A stretch of DNA of 29,996 nucleotides. Source: an uncultured Alphaproteobacteria bacterium. GTDB lineage: Bacteria; Pseudomonadota; Alphaproteobacteria; Caulobacterales; Hyphomonadaceae. The translations under genes were made by a program, and so were the position numbers. Of this stretch, positions 15,495 to 23,699 are shown one piece after another. The notes beneath the pieces are model-generated. The model worked only from the letters and a program-made list of their open reading frames with translations, was not told the origin of the DNA and made no database searches. Location: assembly GCA_903831485.1 (NCBI GenBank), contig CAIKXW010000320.1:1-29996 (forward strand), written 5' to 3'. Each line of letters opens with the position of its first letter. Positions within the stretch are counted from its first letter, which is position 1.

Positions 15495-15914
15495 ATGGCA
15501 ATGGCAGTCGGCGAACGCGAAGAAGGCGAGCCGCTTTCAGAAATCAACACGACGCCGCTGATCGACGTGATGCTGGTGCTGCTGATCATGATGATTGTGA
15601 CGCTGCCGCCGCAGCGCCACGCCGTGAAGCTCGACACGCCGCTTCCGCCGCCGCCGGACCAGCCGCCGCCGCCGGACGACATGCCGGATCCGATCCGCAT
15701 CATGATCGGGTTCGACAACCAGATTTCCTGGATGGGCGAGATCGTCGATCGCATTTCGCTTGATGCGCGGATGAAGATCGAAGCCGGCCGCGCGATGCAG
15801 CCCGAGATCCACATTGAACCGGACCGTCAGGCCCAATACGGCGTGGTAGCTCACGTGATGGCCGCCGCCCAGCGGAACGGCCTCAAGAAGATGGGTGTGA
15901 TCGGGGGGACGTGA
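15495..15914 (+). CDS. exbD: ExbD/TolR biopolymer transport protein, second copy
   Basis: A 139-residue ExbD with a short cytoplasmic tail, the signature EINTTPLIDVMLVLLIMMIV (Asp24 is the proton carrier), and a periplasmic domain ending in MQPEIHIEPDRQAQYGVVAHV and KMGVIGGT. Directly after the membrane helix it carries a proline-rich linker (LPPPPDQPPPPDDMPDP, about 50-66) that the first copy lacks. AGGAG lies about 10 bases before the ATG at 15495; an overlapping ATG at 15488 is in another frame. Two different ExbD proteins encoded together suggest a heterodimeric ExbD pair, as known for other duplicated exbD loci. The periplasmic proline linker may set reach to peptidoglycan or the TPR partner. 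Confidence 0.92.
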   Translation: MAMAVGEREEGEPLSEINTTPLIDVMLVLLIMMIVTLPPQRHAVKLDTPLPPPPDQPPPPDDMPDPIRIMIGFDNQISWMGEIVDRISLDARMKIEAGRAMQPEIHIEPDRQAQYGVVAHVMAAAQRNGLKKMGVIGGT

Positions 15915-16124
15915 GCCAACGGCAAGTTGATTGCGTCGTGATCAGGATACCTTGATCGCGCCGCATCGTGCCCGTTTTCTTTGCAGGCGGCGCCCGTCCG
16001 ACGGCCGGGGGCCGCCTTGCACAGTTCAAGCTGCGTGAATCGAGTTGAGGATGGGGTCGGGCGAGCTATATCGAATGCTAACCTGATCGCGATGCCAGAT
16101 CAGAACCAAGGTGGAGGATTAAAG

Positions 16125-17363
16125 ATGCAGTCGTTCGGCAAAGCCTTGCGCAACAGCCTGCCCGGCCTGGGCCTTGGCCTGCTCGGCGCGCTCGGCGCAG
16201 CCAGCGTCGCGATGGCCCCCGCGGCCTACGCGCAGAAGGTCACGGCGAAGAAGGAGTTCGTCGAGAACCTGCAGGCGGCATCAGCGGCGCTCAACTCCGG
16301 CAACTTCAGCCAGGCGCTCGCCAAGGCGGACGCTGCCGCCCCGCACGCCTCGGGCGCGCAGCAGCGCGGCGCGATCGAGCAGATCCGCGTCGGCGCCAGC
16401 TGCGCCCCGTCATTGAAGAACCATCAGGCCTGCATCGCCGCGATCGAGAAAGCCAAGTCCTCTGGCGGCAGCGGCATCCCGACCAAGAACTACGACCAGA
16501 TGCTTGCCGGCCGCTATGCCGACGCCGGCAACAGCGGGAAGGCGCTCGCCCAGACCAAGGAAAACATCTCGAAGTACGGCGGCACGGCCACCGAGCATGC
16601 CTTCGTCGCGAAGAAGGAACTTGAAGCCAAGAACTTCGCAGGCGCGCAGTCCGCGATCAACAAGGCGATCGCCGCCGGCAAGCCGACGTCTACCCACTAT
16701 AACATCCTGCTCAACGCCCTCGCCGGCCAGAACAAGATGGACGAGTACTACAAGACGCTCGAGCGCATCGCGCCGTCGATGGGCAACGATACCTACTGGC
16801 GCATGCTGATCGAGCGGGCGAAGAAGGAGCCGACCTATCGCTCCAACGATGTCGGACTTGATGTGTTCCGCGCAATGGAAGCCGCCAAGGTCAACCTGAA
16901 GCCGCAGGAACGTTTCGAGATGGCGGAGGCTGCGCGTAACCGCGGCATCGCGATCGAAGCCGCCAACTCCTGGGCGGTTCTGGTCAAGGCGGGCGACGCC
17001 AACGTGACGAAGAACAAGCCGCTGGTCGACTCCGTGACCAAGGCCGCCGCCGCCGACAAGGCAACTGAGCTGGCGAAGAGCGAAGCCACCGCCGCGACGC
17101 GTGCGACCGGCGAACAGTTCGGCATCGTCGCCGAAGGTTATCTCGCCAACGGCAACACCGCGAAGGCGATTGAGTTGTTCAACAAGGCGCTGGCCAAGGG
17201 CGAAATGCCCGCGGGCACGGCTGACCTCGTGAGGCTGCGTCTCGGCGTCGCCCAGATGAAAGCTGGCAAGAAGGCGGATGCCGTGAAGACCTGGCAGTCG
17301 ATCAAGGCTGACAACGGCGCAGCCTGGCTGGCCAAGACCTGGATCGCGATCTCCAAGTCGTAA
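16125..17363 (+). CDS. Periplasmic TPR protein of the TonB locus
   Basis: A 412-residue exported protein. Residues 1-36 form a signal peptide (MQSFGKALRNSLPG start, cleavage near AYA-Q). The mature protein is built of helical repeats with TPR spacing: SAALNSGNFSQALAKADAAAP, ADAGNSGKALAQTKENISKYG, AKKELEAKNFAGAQSAINKA, NGNTAKAIELFNKALAKGEM and others through the end. GGAGG lies before the ATG at 16125; a longer frame upstream has no good ribosome site and would bury the signal peptide, so I reject it. It closes the tonB-exbB-exbD-exbD locus, 210 bases after the second exbD, and is followed by a strong terminator. TonB2-type loci of gammaproteobacteria also carry a TPR gene, and by analogy it may regulate or extend the motor. 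Confidence 0.88.
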   Translation: MQSFGKALRNSLPGLGLGLLGALGAASVAMAPAAYAQKVTAKKEFVENLQAASAALNSGNFSQALAKADAAAPHASGAQQRGAIEQIRVGASCAPSLKNHQACIAAIEKAKSSGGSGIPTKNYDQMLAGRYADAGNSGKALAQTKENISKYGGTATEHAFVAKKELEAKNFAGAQSAINKAIAAGKPTSTHYNILLNALAGQNKMDEYYKTLERIAPSMGNDTYWRMLIERAKKEPTYRSNDVGLDVFRAMEAAKVNLKPQERFEMAEAARNRGIAIEAANSWAVLVKAGDANVTKNKPLVDSVTKAAAADKATELAKSEATAATRATGEQFGIVAEGYLANGNTAKAIELFNKALAKGEMPAGTADLVRLRLGVAQMKAGKKADAVKTWQSIKADNGAAWLAKTWIAISKS

Positions 17364-17387
17364 GCACGGCCTGACGTGAATTGCGAA

Positions 17388-17415
17388 GGCCCGGCTGGAA
17401 ACAGCCGGGCCTTTT
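17388..17415 (+). terminator. Rho-independent terminator of the TonB locus
   Basis: A perfect 10-base GC-rich stem (GGCCCGGCTG/CAGCCGGGCC) with a GAAA tetraloop is followed directly by TTTT. This is a textbook intrinsic terminator, 24 bases after the TPR stop. Confidence 0.93.
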
Positions 17416-17523
17416 GCCTTTCGGGGCTCTAACCGGACGGAATGGCCGCAGGATCGGCGTTTGACGCACCGCGGCCAAGCCGTCATACGGGCGGCAAAAG
17501 ACGCCCAGAAATCCTCTCCCACC

Positions 17524-19431
17524 ATGCTCCAGATTAACGACCTGACTTTCCGTATCGACGGCCGGCCCCTGTTCGAGGGGGCTTCGGCGCAGATTGCCGA
17601 TGGCTGGAAGGTCGGCCTCGTTGGCCGGAACGGCACGGGCAAGTCGACCCTGCTGCGCATCATCCGTGAGGAGCTCGCCAAGGGCGAGGGCAATGGCGAT
17701 GGGTCGGTGCGCATCAATCGCGGCGCCAAGATGGGTTACGTGCTGCAGGAGGTGCCTGCCAACGACACCAGCCTGCTCGACGTCGTGCTGGAAGCCGACC
17801 ACGAACGCGCCAGCCTGATGCGCGAGGCGGACACCTGTGAAGACCCTGACCGCATCGGCGAAATCCACGAGCGGCTGGCCGATATCGATGCCTGGTCGGG
17901 CGAGGCGCGGGCGGCGGAAATCCTCGTCGGCCTCGGCTTCACCCAGAACGACATGTCGCGCGCCTGCAAGGAATTCTCCGGTGGCTGGCGCATGCGCGCG
18001 GCGCTCGGCGGCGTGCTGTTTGCGCAGCCAGAGCTTCTGCTGCTGGACGAGCCGACCAACTATCTCGATCTCGAAGGCGCGGCCTGGCTTGAACAATACC
18101 TGCGCAAATACCCGCACACCGTCGTCATCGTCAGCCACGACCGCGACTTGCTGAACCGTTCGGTCACGCACATCCTCGCGGTCGAGAACGCCAGGCTGGT
18201 GCTGCAGGCGGGCGGCTACGACACCTATCTGCAGCGGCGAGCGGAGCGCACGCAGCACCTCGCCGCGCAGAAGGAAAAGCAGGACGTCCAGCGCGCCCAC
18301 ATGCAGTCCTTCATCGACCGCTTCAAGGCCAAGGCCTCCAAGGCCGCGCAGGCGCAGAGCCGGATGAAGATGCTCGAGAAGATGACGGTCATCACCGTGC
18401 CGCTGTCGGAGCGCACCGTGCCGTTCAAGTTCTACGAAGTCGAAGAACTCGCCTCGCCTATTCTCGAGCTGGACAAGGTCGACATGGGGTACGCCGCAGG
18501 CAAGCCTGTGCTTGAGCGGGTGTCCCTGCGTCTCGACTTCGATGACCGCATCGCCATCGTCGGCGCCAACGGACAGGGCAAGACGACGCTGGTGAAGTCG
18601 ATCGCGCAGAAACTGCCGCTGCTGCAGGGCTTGCGGCGCGCCTCGAAGAACCTGCGCATCGGCTATTTCAGCCAGGACCAGCTCGACGAACTGCGCGCCG
18701 GCGAGACCGTGCTCGACCACGTGAAGGACCTGCTGCCGAACGCCGGCCAGGCCCAGGTGCGCGCGCTCGCGGCCCAGTTCGGCTTCGGTCATGAGAAGTG
18801 CGAGACGAAGGTCGACAAGCTTTCGGGCGGCGAGAAGGTGCGCCTGCTGATGGGGCTCACCACCTACAGGAAGCCGCACATTCTCATTCTCGACGAACCG
18901 ACGTCGCACCTGGACATCGATAGCCGCGAGGCGCTGATCTATGCACTGAACGAGTTCAACGGCGCAGTGCTGGTCATTACCCACGACACCTATCTGGCGG
19001 AAGCGACGGCTGACCGGCTCTGGCTGGTCAACAACGGCAAGGCCAACCCGTATGATGGCGACCTCGCCGACTACAAGGCGCTGGTCCTCGCCGCCGACCG
19101 CCCCGAGGCAGATAAGCAGCACGCCATCGCGCGCGCGGAGATTGCGGCGGCTGCGGAGAAGGCTTCTGCGCCAGCAGCCGGCGGTCACGAGAAACCGAAA
19201 TCCGCGCCAAAAATGTCGTTCAAGCAGAAGCACCGTATCGAGACCGCCGAGAAGGAGGTCGAGAAGCAGCGCGCCGCGCTGGAGTTGCTGGACCGCGACC
19301 TCGGCGACCCCGGCACGTTCACGCACAAGGCCGATGCCGAGGCCAAGCTGAAGGCGCGCGCGAAGGTTCAGGCCCAGCTTGATGCCGCGGAGGCCGAGTG
19401 GCTCGCGGCGCTTGAGGCCGCGGAGCAGTAA
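17524..19431 (+). CDS. ABC-F family ATPase (Uup/EttA-like)
   Basis: A 635-residue soluble ATPase with two ABC domains and no membrane segments, the ABC-F pattern of ribosome-associated translation factors. Domain 1: Walker A GRNGTGKS (34-41), signature FSGGW, Walker B LLLLDEPTNYLDL. Domain 2: Walker A GANGQGKTT, signature LSGGEKVRLL, Walker B ILILDEPTSHLDID. Between them is the charged helical linker that reaches the ribosomal P-site tRNA in characterised members. The C-terminal 70-80 residues are a Lys/Glu/Ala coiled coil, as in Uup. I start at ATG 17524 because the ABC domain begins at once (LQINDLTF); an in-frame TTG at 17461 would add 21 unrelated residues, though the local Shine-Dalgarno at 17524 is weak. 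A hairpin overlaps its stop. Confidence 0.93.
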   Translation: MLQINDLTFRIDGRPLFEGASAQIADGWKVGLVGRNGTGKSTLLRIIREELAKGEGNGDGSVRINRGAKMGYVLQEVPANDTSLLDVVLEADHERASLMREADTCEDPDRIGEIHERLADIDAWSGEARAAEILVGLGFTQNDMSRACKEFSGGWRMRAALGGVLFAQPELLLLDEPTNYLDLEGAAWLEQYLRKYPHTVVIVSHDRDLLNRSVTHILAVENARLVLQAGGYDTYLQRRAERTQHLAAQKEKQDVQRAHMQSFIDRFKAKASKAAQAQSRMKMLEKMTVITVPLSERTVPFKFYEVEELASPILELDKVDMGYAAGKPVLERVSLRLDFDDRIAIVGANGQGKTTLVKSIAQKLPLLQGLRRASKNLRIGYFSQDQLDELRAGETVLDHVKDLLPNAGQAQVRALAAQFGFGHEKCETKVDKLSGGEKVRLLMGLTTYRKPHILILDEPTSHLDIDSREALIYALNEFNGAVLVITHDTYLAEATADRLWLVNNGKANPYDGDLADYKALVLAADRPEADKQHAIARAEIAAAAEKASAPAAGGHEKPKSAPKMSFKQKHRIETAEKEVEKQRAALELLDRDLGDPGTFTHKADAEAKLKARAKVQAQLDAAEAEWLAALEAAEQ

Positions 19432-19440
19432 AGCTCCGCG
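19419..19440. terminator. Hairpin overlapping the ABC-F stop codon
   Basis: A perfect 8-base stem (CGCGGAGC/GCTCCGCG) has a 6-base loop containing the TAA. It lies at a convergent gene end (the next gene on the minus strand stops at 19468) and may end transcription from either side, though no T-run follows. Confidence 0.45.
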
Positions 19441-19467
19441 AACAGGAACGGATCATGGCGCGTGCGA

Positions 19468-19749
19468 TCAGGCCCCGCCACCGCCGCCGCCGCCACCACC
19501 TCCACCGCCGCCCTTGCCTTGGGTGCGGCGGAGCATCTGGTTGCCGGCGGCGCCGCCAAAGGCTTTTCCGCCGCCCTTCAGCTGGGTCGGATCGAAGCCG
19601 GGCTTCTTGAGGCCGCCGGGCGGGCCGTTCTTTGCGGCCTTGGCGCTCTGCAGCTTTTCGAGCGCTTTTTTCGCGATATCGCTCTGGCTACCGGCTGTGT
19701 CGACAGCCTTGGCCTTCGCCGGTTTCTTGGGGTCGCTCGCCTTGGCCAT
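19468..19749 (-). CDS. 93-residue basic protein with polyglycine tail
   Basis: A small soluble protein. The first half is Lys/Ala-rich and helical (MAKASDPKKPAKAKA..., SDIAKKALEKLQSAKAAK). The middle is Gly/Pro-rich with GGLKKPGFDPTQLKGGGKAFGG. The end is QMLRRTQGK followed by an uninterrupted run of about 13 Gly and a final Ala. GGAG lies before the ATG. The Gly run uses mixed GGC/GGT/GGA/GGG codons, so it is not a pure triplet repeat. No domain is recognised. It lies 14 bases downstream of the pterin gene set on the opposite side, in the same direction, so it may be a separate unit or the last gene of that group. The function is unknown; nucleic-acid binding is a guess from charge. Confidence 0.65.
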   Translation of the reverse strand: MAKASDPKKPAKAKAVDTAGSQSDIAKKALEKLQSAKAAKNGPPGGLKKPGFDPTQLKGGGKAFGGAAGNQMLRRTQGKGGGGGGGGGGGGGA

Positions 19750-19763
19750 TTTTTTCGGCTCCG

Positions 19764-20129
19764 TTATCTGGCGGGCGTGTAGACCGCCCGCTGACGTAAT
19801 GTAGGCCGCTCGATCTCGAGGCGGGAGGGGGAAACGCCCTCGGCCTTCATCCGCGACTCAATCCAGAGCAGGATATGCTCGAATGTCGGCTTCTCAAGGC
19901 CCGGCACGTCGTTGAGGACGGTGTGGTCCAGCTCCAACAGGACGCGCTCCAGCAGGTCCTCCAGCGCGCCCAGATCCATCACCCAGCCATCCCTGTCGGG
20001 CGCAGGGGAGGCGACGCTGGCGGTCACCAGGAAGGAATGGCCGTGCACGCGGCGGTAATGCGCGCTGCCGGCTTCAGCCTCGATATAGTGGCTGGCCTCG
20101 AAACTGGCCGTTGCGCTGATCTCGAACAT
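19764..20129 (-). CDS. 6-pyruvoyl-tetrahydropterin synthase/QueD family protein with Cys replaced
   Basis: A 121-residue protein of the PTPS/QueD fold. Zinc ligands are present: His14 (FEASH), His29 and His31 (VHGHSF). VMDLGALEDLL, LDHTVLNDV (Asp68, His69) and PTFEHILLWI match family landmarks, and Glu107 fits the substrate-binding Glu. The catalytic Cys that E. coli QueD has four residues before the HGH is Tyr25 here (HYRRVHGH), so classic 6-carboxytetrahydropterin synthase chemistry is doubtful. The ATG at 20129 begins just 10 bases after the folB stop; the longer frame upstream has no family content. Encoded with FolB and a PTR1-like reductase, it probably acts on a pterin. PTPS variants with altered catalytic residues are known to serve folate synthesis. 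Confidence 0.85.
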   Translation of the reverse strand: MFEISATASFEASHYIEAEAGSAHYRRVHGHSFLVTASVASPAPDRDGWVMDLGALEDLLERVLLELDHTVLNDVPGLEKPTFEHILLWIESRMKAEGVSPSRLEIERPTLRQRAVYTPAR

Positions 20130-20139
20130 GACCCGGAAC

Positions 20140-20538
20140 TCAGACGTCCAGCGTCCACCAGGGGAAGCCGGGCAACGACGGGCCCATCCGCCCCATGCGG
20201 CAGGCCACGATCGCGACGCCGGGGTATACGTCGGGCTTGTTGGTCTGCACAACCGCCCCCAGCACGCCGGGCTGACGCAGGCAGAGATCGAGAATTTCCC
20301 CGCAGAGCGTCTCCTGCAGGTTGAAATGCTGGCCGTTTACCAGGGCGAGGACGCCCTCCCGCACGAAGTCATAATCCTGTACGCCCTCGATCGTGTCTGC
20401 CCCCGGCGGCGGCTTCAGCATCAGCGTGACCGATACGAGCAGGGGCTGGCGGGCGGCCAGCTCGAAGGCGTGGATGCCGATCGAGGCAGAGGTCTCGATG
20501 CCGCCGATGCGGATGAGGTAGAAGCTGGGAAAGCTCAT
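20140..20538 (-). CDS. folB: Dihydroneopterin aldolase/epimerase family (FolB/FolX)
   Basis: A 132-residue protein of the FolB/FolX family, which cleaves 7,8-dihydroneopterin (or epimerises the triphosphate) in folate or monapterin synthesis. Seen: IGIHAFE (Glu26 at the substrate site), YDFV (Tyr56 region), FNLQETLCGEILDLCL helix, and TNKPD with Lys101 at the position of the catalytic Lys of FolB. Length is normal for the family (about 120), with a short C-terminal extension. ATG 20538 overlaps the stop of the upstream reductase (ATGA). The next gene starts 10 bases downstream. FolB versus FolX cannot be settled from sequence alone. Confidence 0.85.
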   Translation of the reverse strand: MSFPSFYLIRIGGIETSASIGIHAFELAARQPLLVSVTLMLKPPPGADTIEGVQDYDFVREGVLALVNGQHFNLQETLCGEILDLCLRQPGVLGAVVQTNKPDVYPGVAIVACRMGRMGPSLPGFPWWTLDV

Positions 20539-21317
20539 GACGCGCCGCCATCAGACCTAGTGTCGAACATCACATCGCGCGCGCTCGACTGGAGCCGCTG
20601 GCCGTTGTCGACGTGGATGACCTGCCCTGTGAGCGAGCGCGTGGCCAGCAGGAAATCGAGCGCGGCGCAGACATCATCGACATCGATCGGACGGCCCATC
20701 GGGTTGCGGCTGGCGACGATCTCGAACTCGGCGTGTGTCTGGTCGAAGCTTGGCAGCAGCAGGCCCGGCGCGATGGCGTTGACGCGCACCTTCGGCGCAA
20801 AGGCGCGGGCCATCATGTCAGTGGCCGCCAGCAATCCGGCCTTGCTCATCGTATAAGAGTAGAAGTCCGGATTCATGTTCCAGAGCTTCTGGTCGAGAAT
20901 GTTGACGATGACATTGTCGCGCGCGGGGTCGGCCTGCGCGAACAGACTGTCGGAGAGCAGGGCAGGCGCGCGAAGATTCACAGACATTGCCTGATCGAAC
21001 ACGTCGGGATTCATCGCGCCGGGCTCGTCGAAGTCGAAGATCGAAGCCGAGTTCACCAGCGCGCTGAGCGGCCCGCCGGCGAGGTGTGCTGCTTTTCCAA
21101 CAAGTGCGCGTGCGGCCGCTGCATCGGAGAGGTCCGCCGCGATGGTCCAGGTGTTCGGGTTGCTGGCGCGCAGCTGCTCGCAGAGTTCGTCTGCCTCACC
21201 CGCATTGCGGTTGGCGTGGATGATGACGGCGTGTCCGGCCGCAGAAAGCCGCTCGCACAGCCGCCGCCCAACGCGTCGCGCGCCGCCGGTAACGAGGATG
21301 CGTCTGGTGGTGGTCAT
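20535..21317 (-). CDS. Short-chain reductase of the PTR1/FolM pteridine reductase type
   Basis: A 260-residue Rossmann-fold reductase. It has TGGARRVG (10-17), the TGxxxRxG cofactor loop typical of pteridine reductases rather than the common TGxxxGxG. NSAS is at 89-92. Asp142 stands where ordinary SDRs have Ser, and Tyr155 and Lys159 form YxxxK. The 13-residue Asp-to-Tyr spacing matches Leishmania PTR1 (Asp181/Tyr194). It is therefore probably a dihydropterin or dihydromonapterin reductase using NADPH. Three genes (this, folB, PTPS-like) are overlapping or nearly so, indicating an operon. I prefer ATG 21317 because the fold starts immediately; a frame extension adds 15 residues. The REP-like pair lies upstream of it. 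Confidence 0.85.
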   Translation of the reverse strand: MTTTRRILVTGGARRVGRRLCERLSAAGHAVIIHANRNAGEADELCEQLRASNPNTWTIAADLSDAAAARALVGKAAHLAGGPLSALVNSASIFDFDEPGAMNPDVFDQAMSVNLRAPALLSDSLFAQADPARDNVIVNILDQKLWNMNPDFYSYTMSKAGLLAATDMMARAFAPKVRVNAIAPGLLLPSFDQTHAEFEIVASRNPMGRPIDVDDVCAALDFLLATRSLTGQVIHVDNGQRLQSSARDVMFDTRSDGGAS

Positions 21318-21454
21318 GCGGCTGTCTTCGGACGTGCGGGCAGGGATGGCAAGGGTTTGCACCTGATGATCAGCCTGTCCCGCTCATTCCGACGAACGTC
21401 GAGGTTCGGGAAGGGTTGCGAGGCCTGGTGGACGCTGCGGGAATCTCCTTATCG

Positions 21455-21579
21455 CCCTCGTGGTTCGACGGGCGCTCCCTTCGGTCGCTGCTCATCGTGA
21501 GGGCTCTCTCGGGCATCACAGGTGTAGCGAAGGACCTTCATGGCGAGCAGCGCGAAGCGCGCACGTCGAACCACAAGGG
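21455..21579. repeat. Paired REP-like palindromic units (BIME type)
   Basis: Two imperfect palindromes, 21455-21503 and 21535-21579, are arranged head-to-head. Each unit starts and ends with a CCYTCRTGG/CCACRAGGG-type motif, and the left unit aligns with the reverse complement of the right one over most of its length (shared GTGGTTCGACG, GCGC, TTCG and GCTGCTC blocks). About 31 bases separate them. The same style of element (CCTCATGG...CGTCTCGAACCATGAGG) is a familiar dispersed repeat in alphaproteobacterial genomes. It lies between the SDR and the nuclease genes. Confidence 0.75.
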
Positions 21580-21597
21580 GCCGGTCTCACACGCGGT

Positions 21598-22284
21598 TCA
21601 GCGCGCCCCGGCTGCCGCCTTCGTCGGCGGCTCGCCCTCAAGTCGCTGCCCCTTGCGCCAGTCCCACGGCATCACGAATTCGCCAGCCCAGATGCCGGCT
21701 TTCGCTTCGCGCGCGGCAAGCTCTGCGGGGACGAATTCGGTCGAGTACTCAAGATAGGCCACGGCGTGGCCGTTGCGGACGAGCCAGTCCTGCACGCTTG
21801 TCCCGCGGACGGAGCATTTGCCGAGTACGCGCTGGTAGCGGTCCTTGCCCTCGGAGATGCAGGTGACGGGGTTGCGGTTGATCCACGCATCCAGCGCGTT
21901 GGCGGCGGTCGATCCGCAGCGCACGAGCGCGCCATTGGCATCCGTGCACTTCTGGCCGGACTCGGGCGCATCGACGCCGACGAGGCGGATGCGTTCGGAG
22001 CGTATGTCGAGCGTATCCGCATCGATGACGGACGCCGTGCCGATGATGGCGCCATCCGGCGCGGGCGGCGGGTCCGCTTCTGTGACGGTCGTACCAGACG
22101 TCTCAGGCGCAGACGCTTCAGCGCCGCCAGTGGCGGGAGCCGGGAAGGGCACGCCGACATCCTCACCCCAGACATACCAGGCCGCCGCCAGCACGCCGAG
22201 AATGGCGCTCACCACAACGCAAGTTGAGCCGGACCGGCCGCGGGAACGGCGTGGATGCGATTTCGTACGGGTGCGCTTTGCCAT
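21598..22284 (-). CDS. Membrane-anchored SNase-like (thermonuclease) protein
   Basis: A 228-residue protein. It has a basic cytoplasmic N-terminus (1-19), one membrane helix (about 22-40), a Pro/Ala/Thr/Glu-rich linker (45-78) and a C-terminal SNase domain (about 80-210). Catalytic landmarks: VIDADTLDI (Ca2+-binding Asp), IRLVGVDAPES (Arg, Asp and Glu of the active site) and DRYQRVLGKC (the second Arg). Four Cys residues in the domain (CTDANGALVRC and TCISEG...GKC) look like two disulfides, consistent with a periplasmic location. The ATG at 22284 is well placed before the basic tail. A nuclease that cuts DNA or RNA outside the cytoplasm is likely. It is divergent from purA with about 110 bases between. 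Confidence 0.88.
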   Translation of the reverse strand: MAKRTRTKSHPRRSRGRSGSTCVVVSAILGVLAAAWYVWGEDVGVPFPAPATGGAEASAPETSGTTVTEADPPPAPDGAIIGTASVIDADTLDIRSERIRLVGVDAPESGQKCTDANGALVRCGSTAANALDAWINRNPVTCISEGKDRYQRVLGKCSVRGTSVQDWLVRNGHAVAYLEYSTEFVPAELAAREAKAGIWAGEFVMPWDWRKGQRLEGEPPTKAAAGAR

Positions 22285-22395
22285 GCGGCGAACGGTGCGG
22301 CCCGCCGGTTACCGAAAGGTTGATTCGGCAGGCTTTATGCCTTGCGCCGGGGGCCTCCGCGGTGTCATTTGCCCGCGGATTCAGGAGCCAAGCCC

Positions 22396-23683
<1,288 letters not shown>

Positions 23684-23688
<5 letters not shown>

Positions 23689-23699
23689 GATCGCCTACT
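23684..23699. terminator. Small palindrome at the purA/AGCS convergent stops
   Basis: AGTAGG and CCTACT form a 6-base stem with a 4-base loop. It contains the TAG stops of both convergent genes, so part of the symmetry follows from that. A shared terminator role is weakly supported, without a T-run. Confidence 0.3.

Noticed and set aside
15981..16124. A longer start for the TPR protein
   Set aside because: It would place 48 residues before an obvious signal peptide, whereas GGAGG precedes the ATG at 16125.
16410..17729. A 439-codon open frame on the minus strand
   Set aside because: It overlaps the TPR gene, the terminator and the ABC-F start, and its composition is a reflection of the sense genes.
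17302..19326. A 674-codon open frame on the minus strand
   Set aside because: It is antisense to the TPR and ABC-F genes, whose motifs are complete. Long antisense frames are common in high-GC DNA, and it has no domain or ribosome site.
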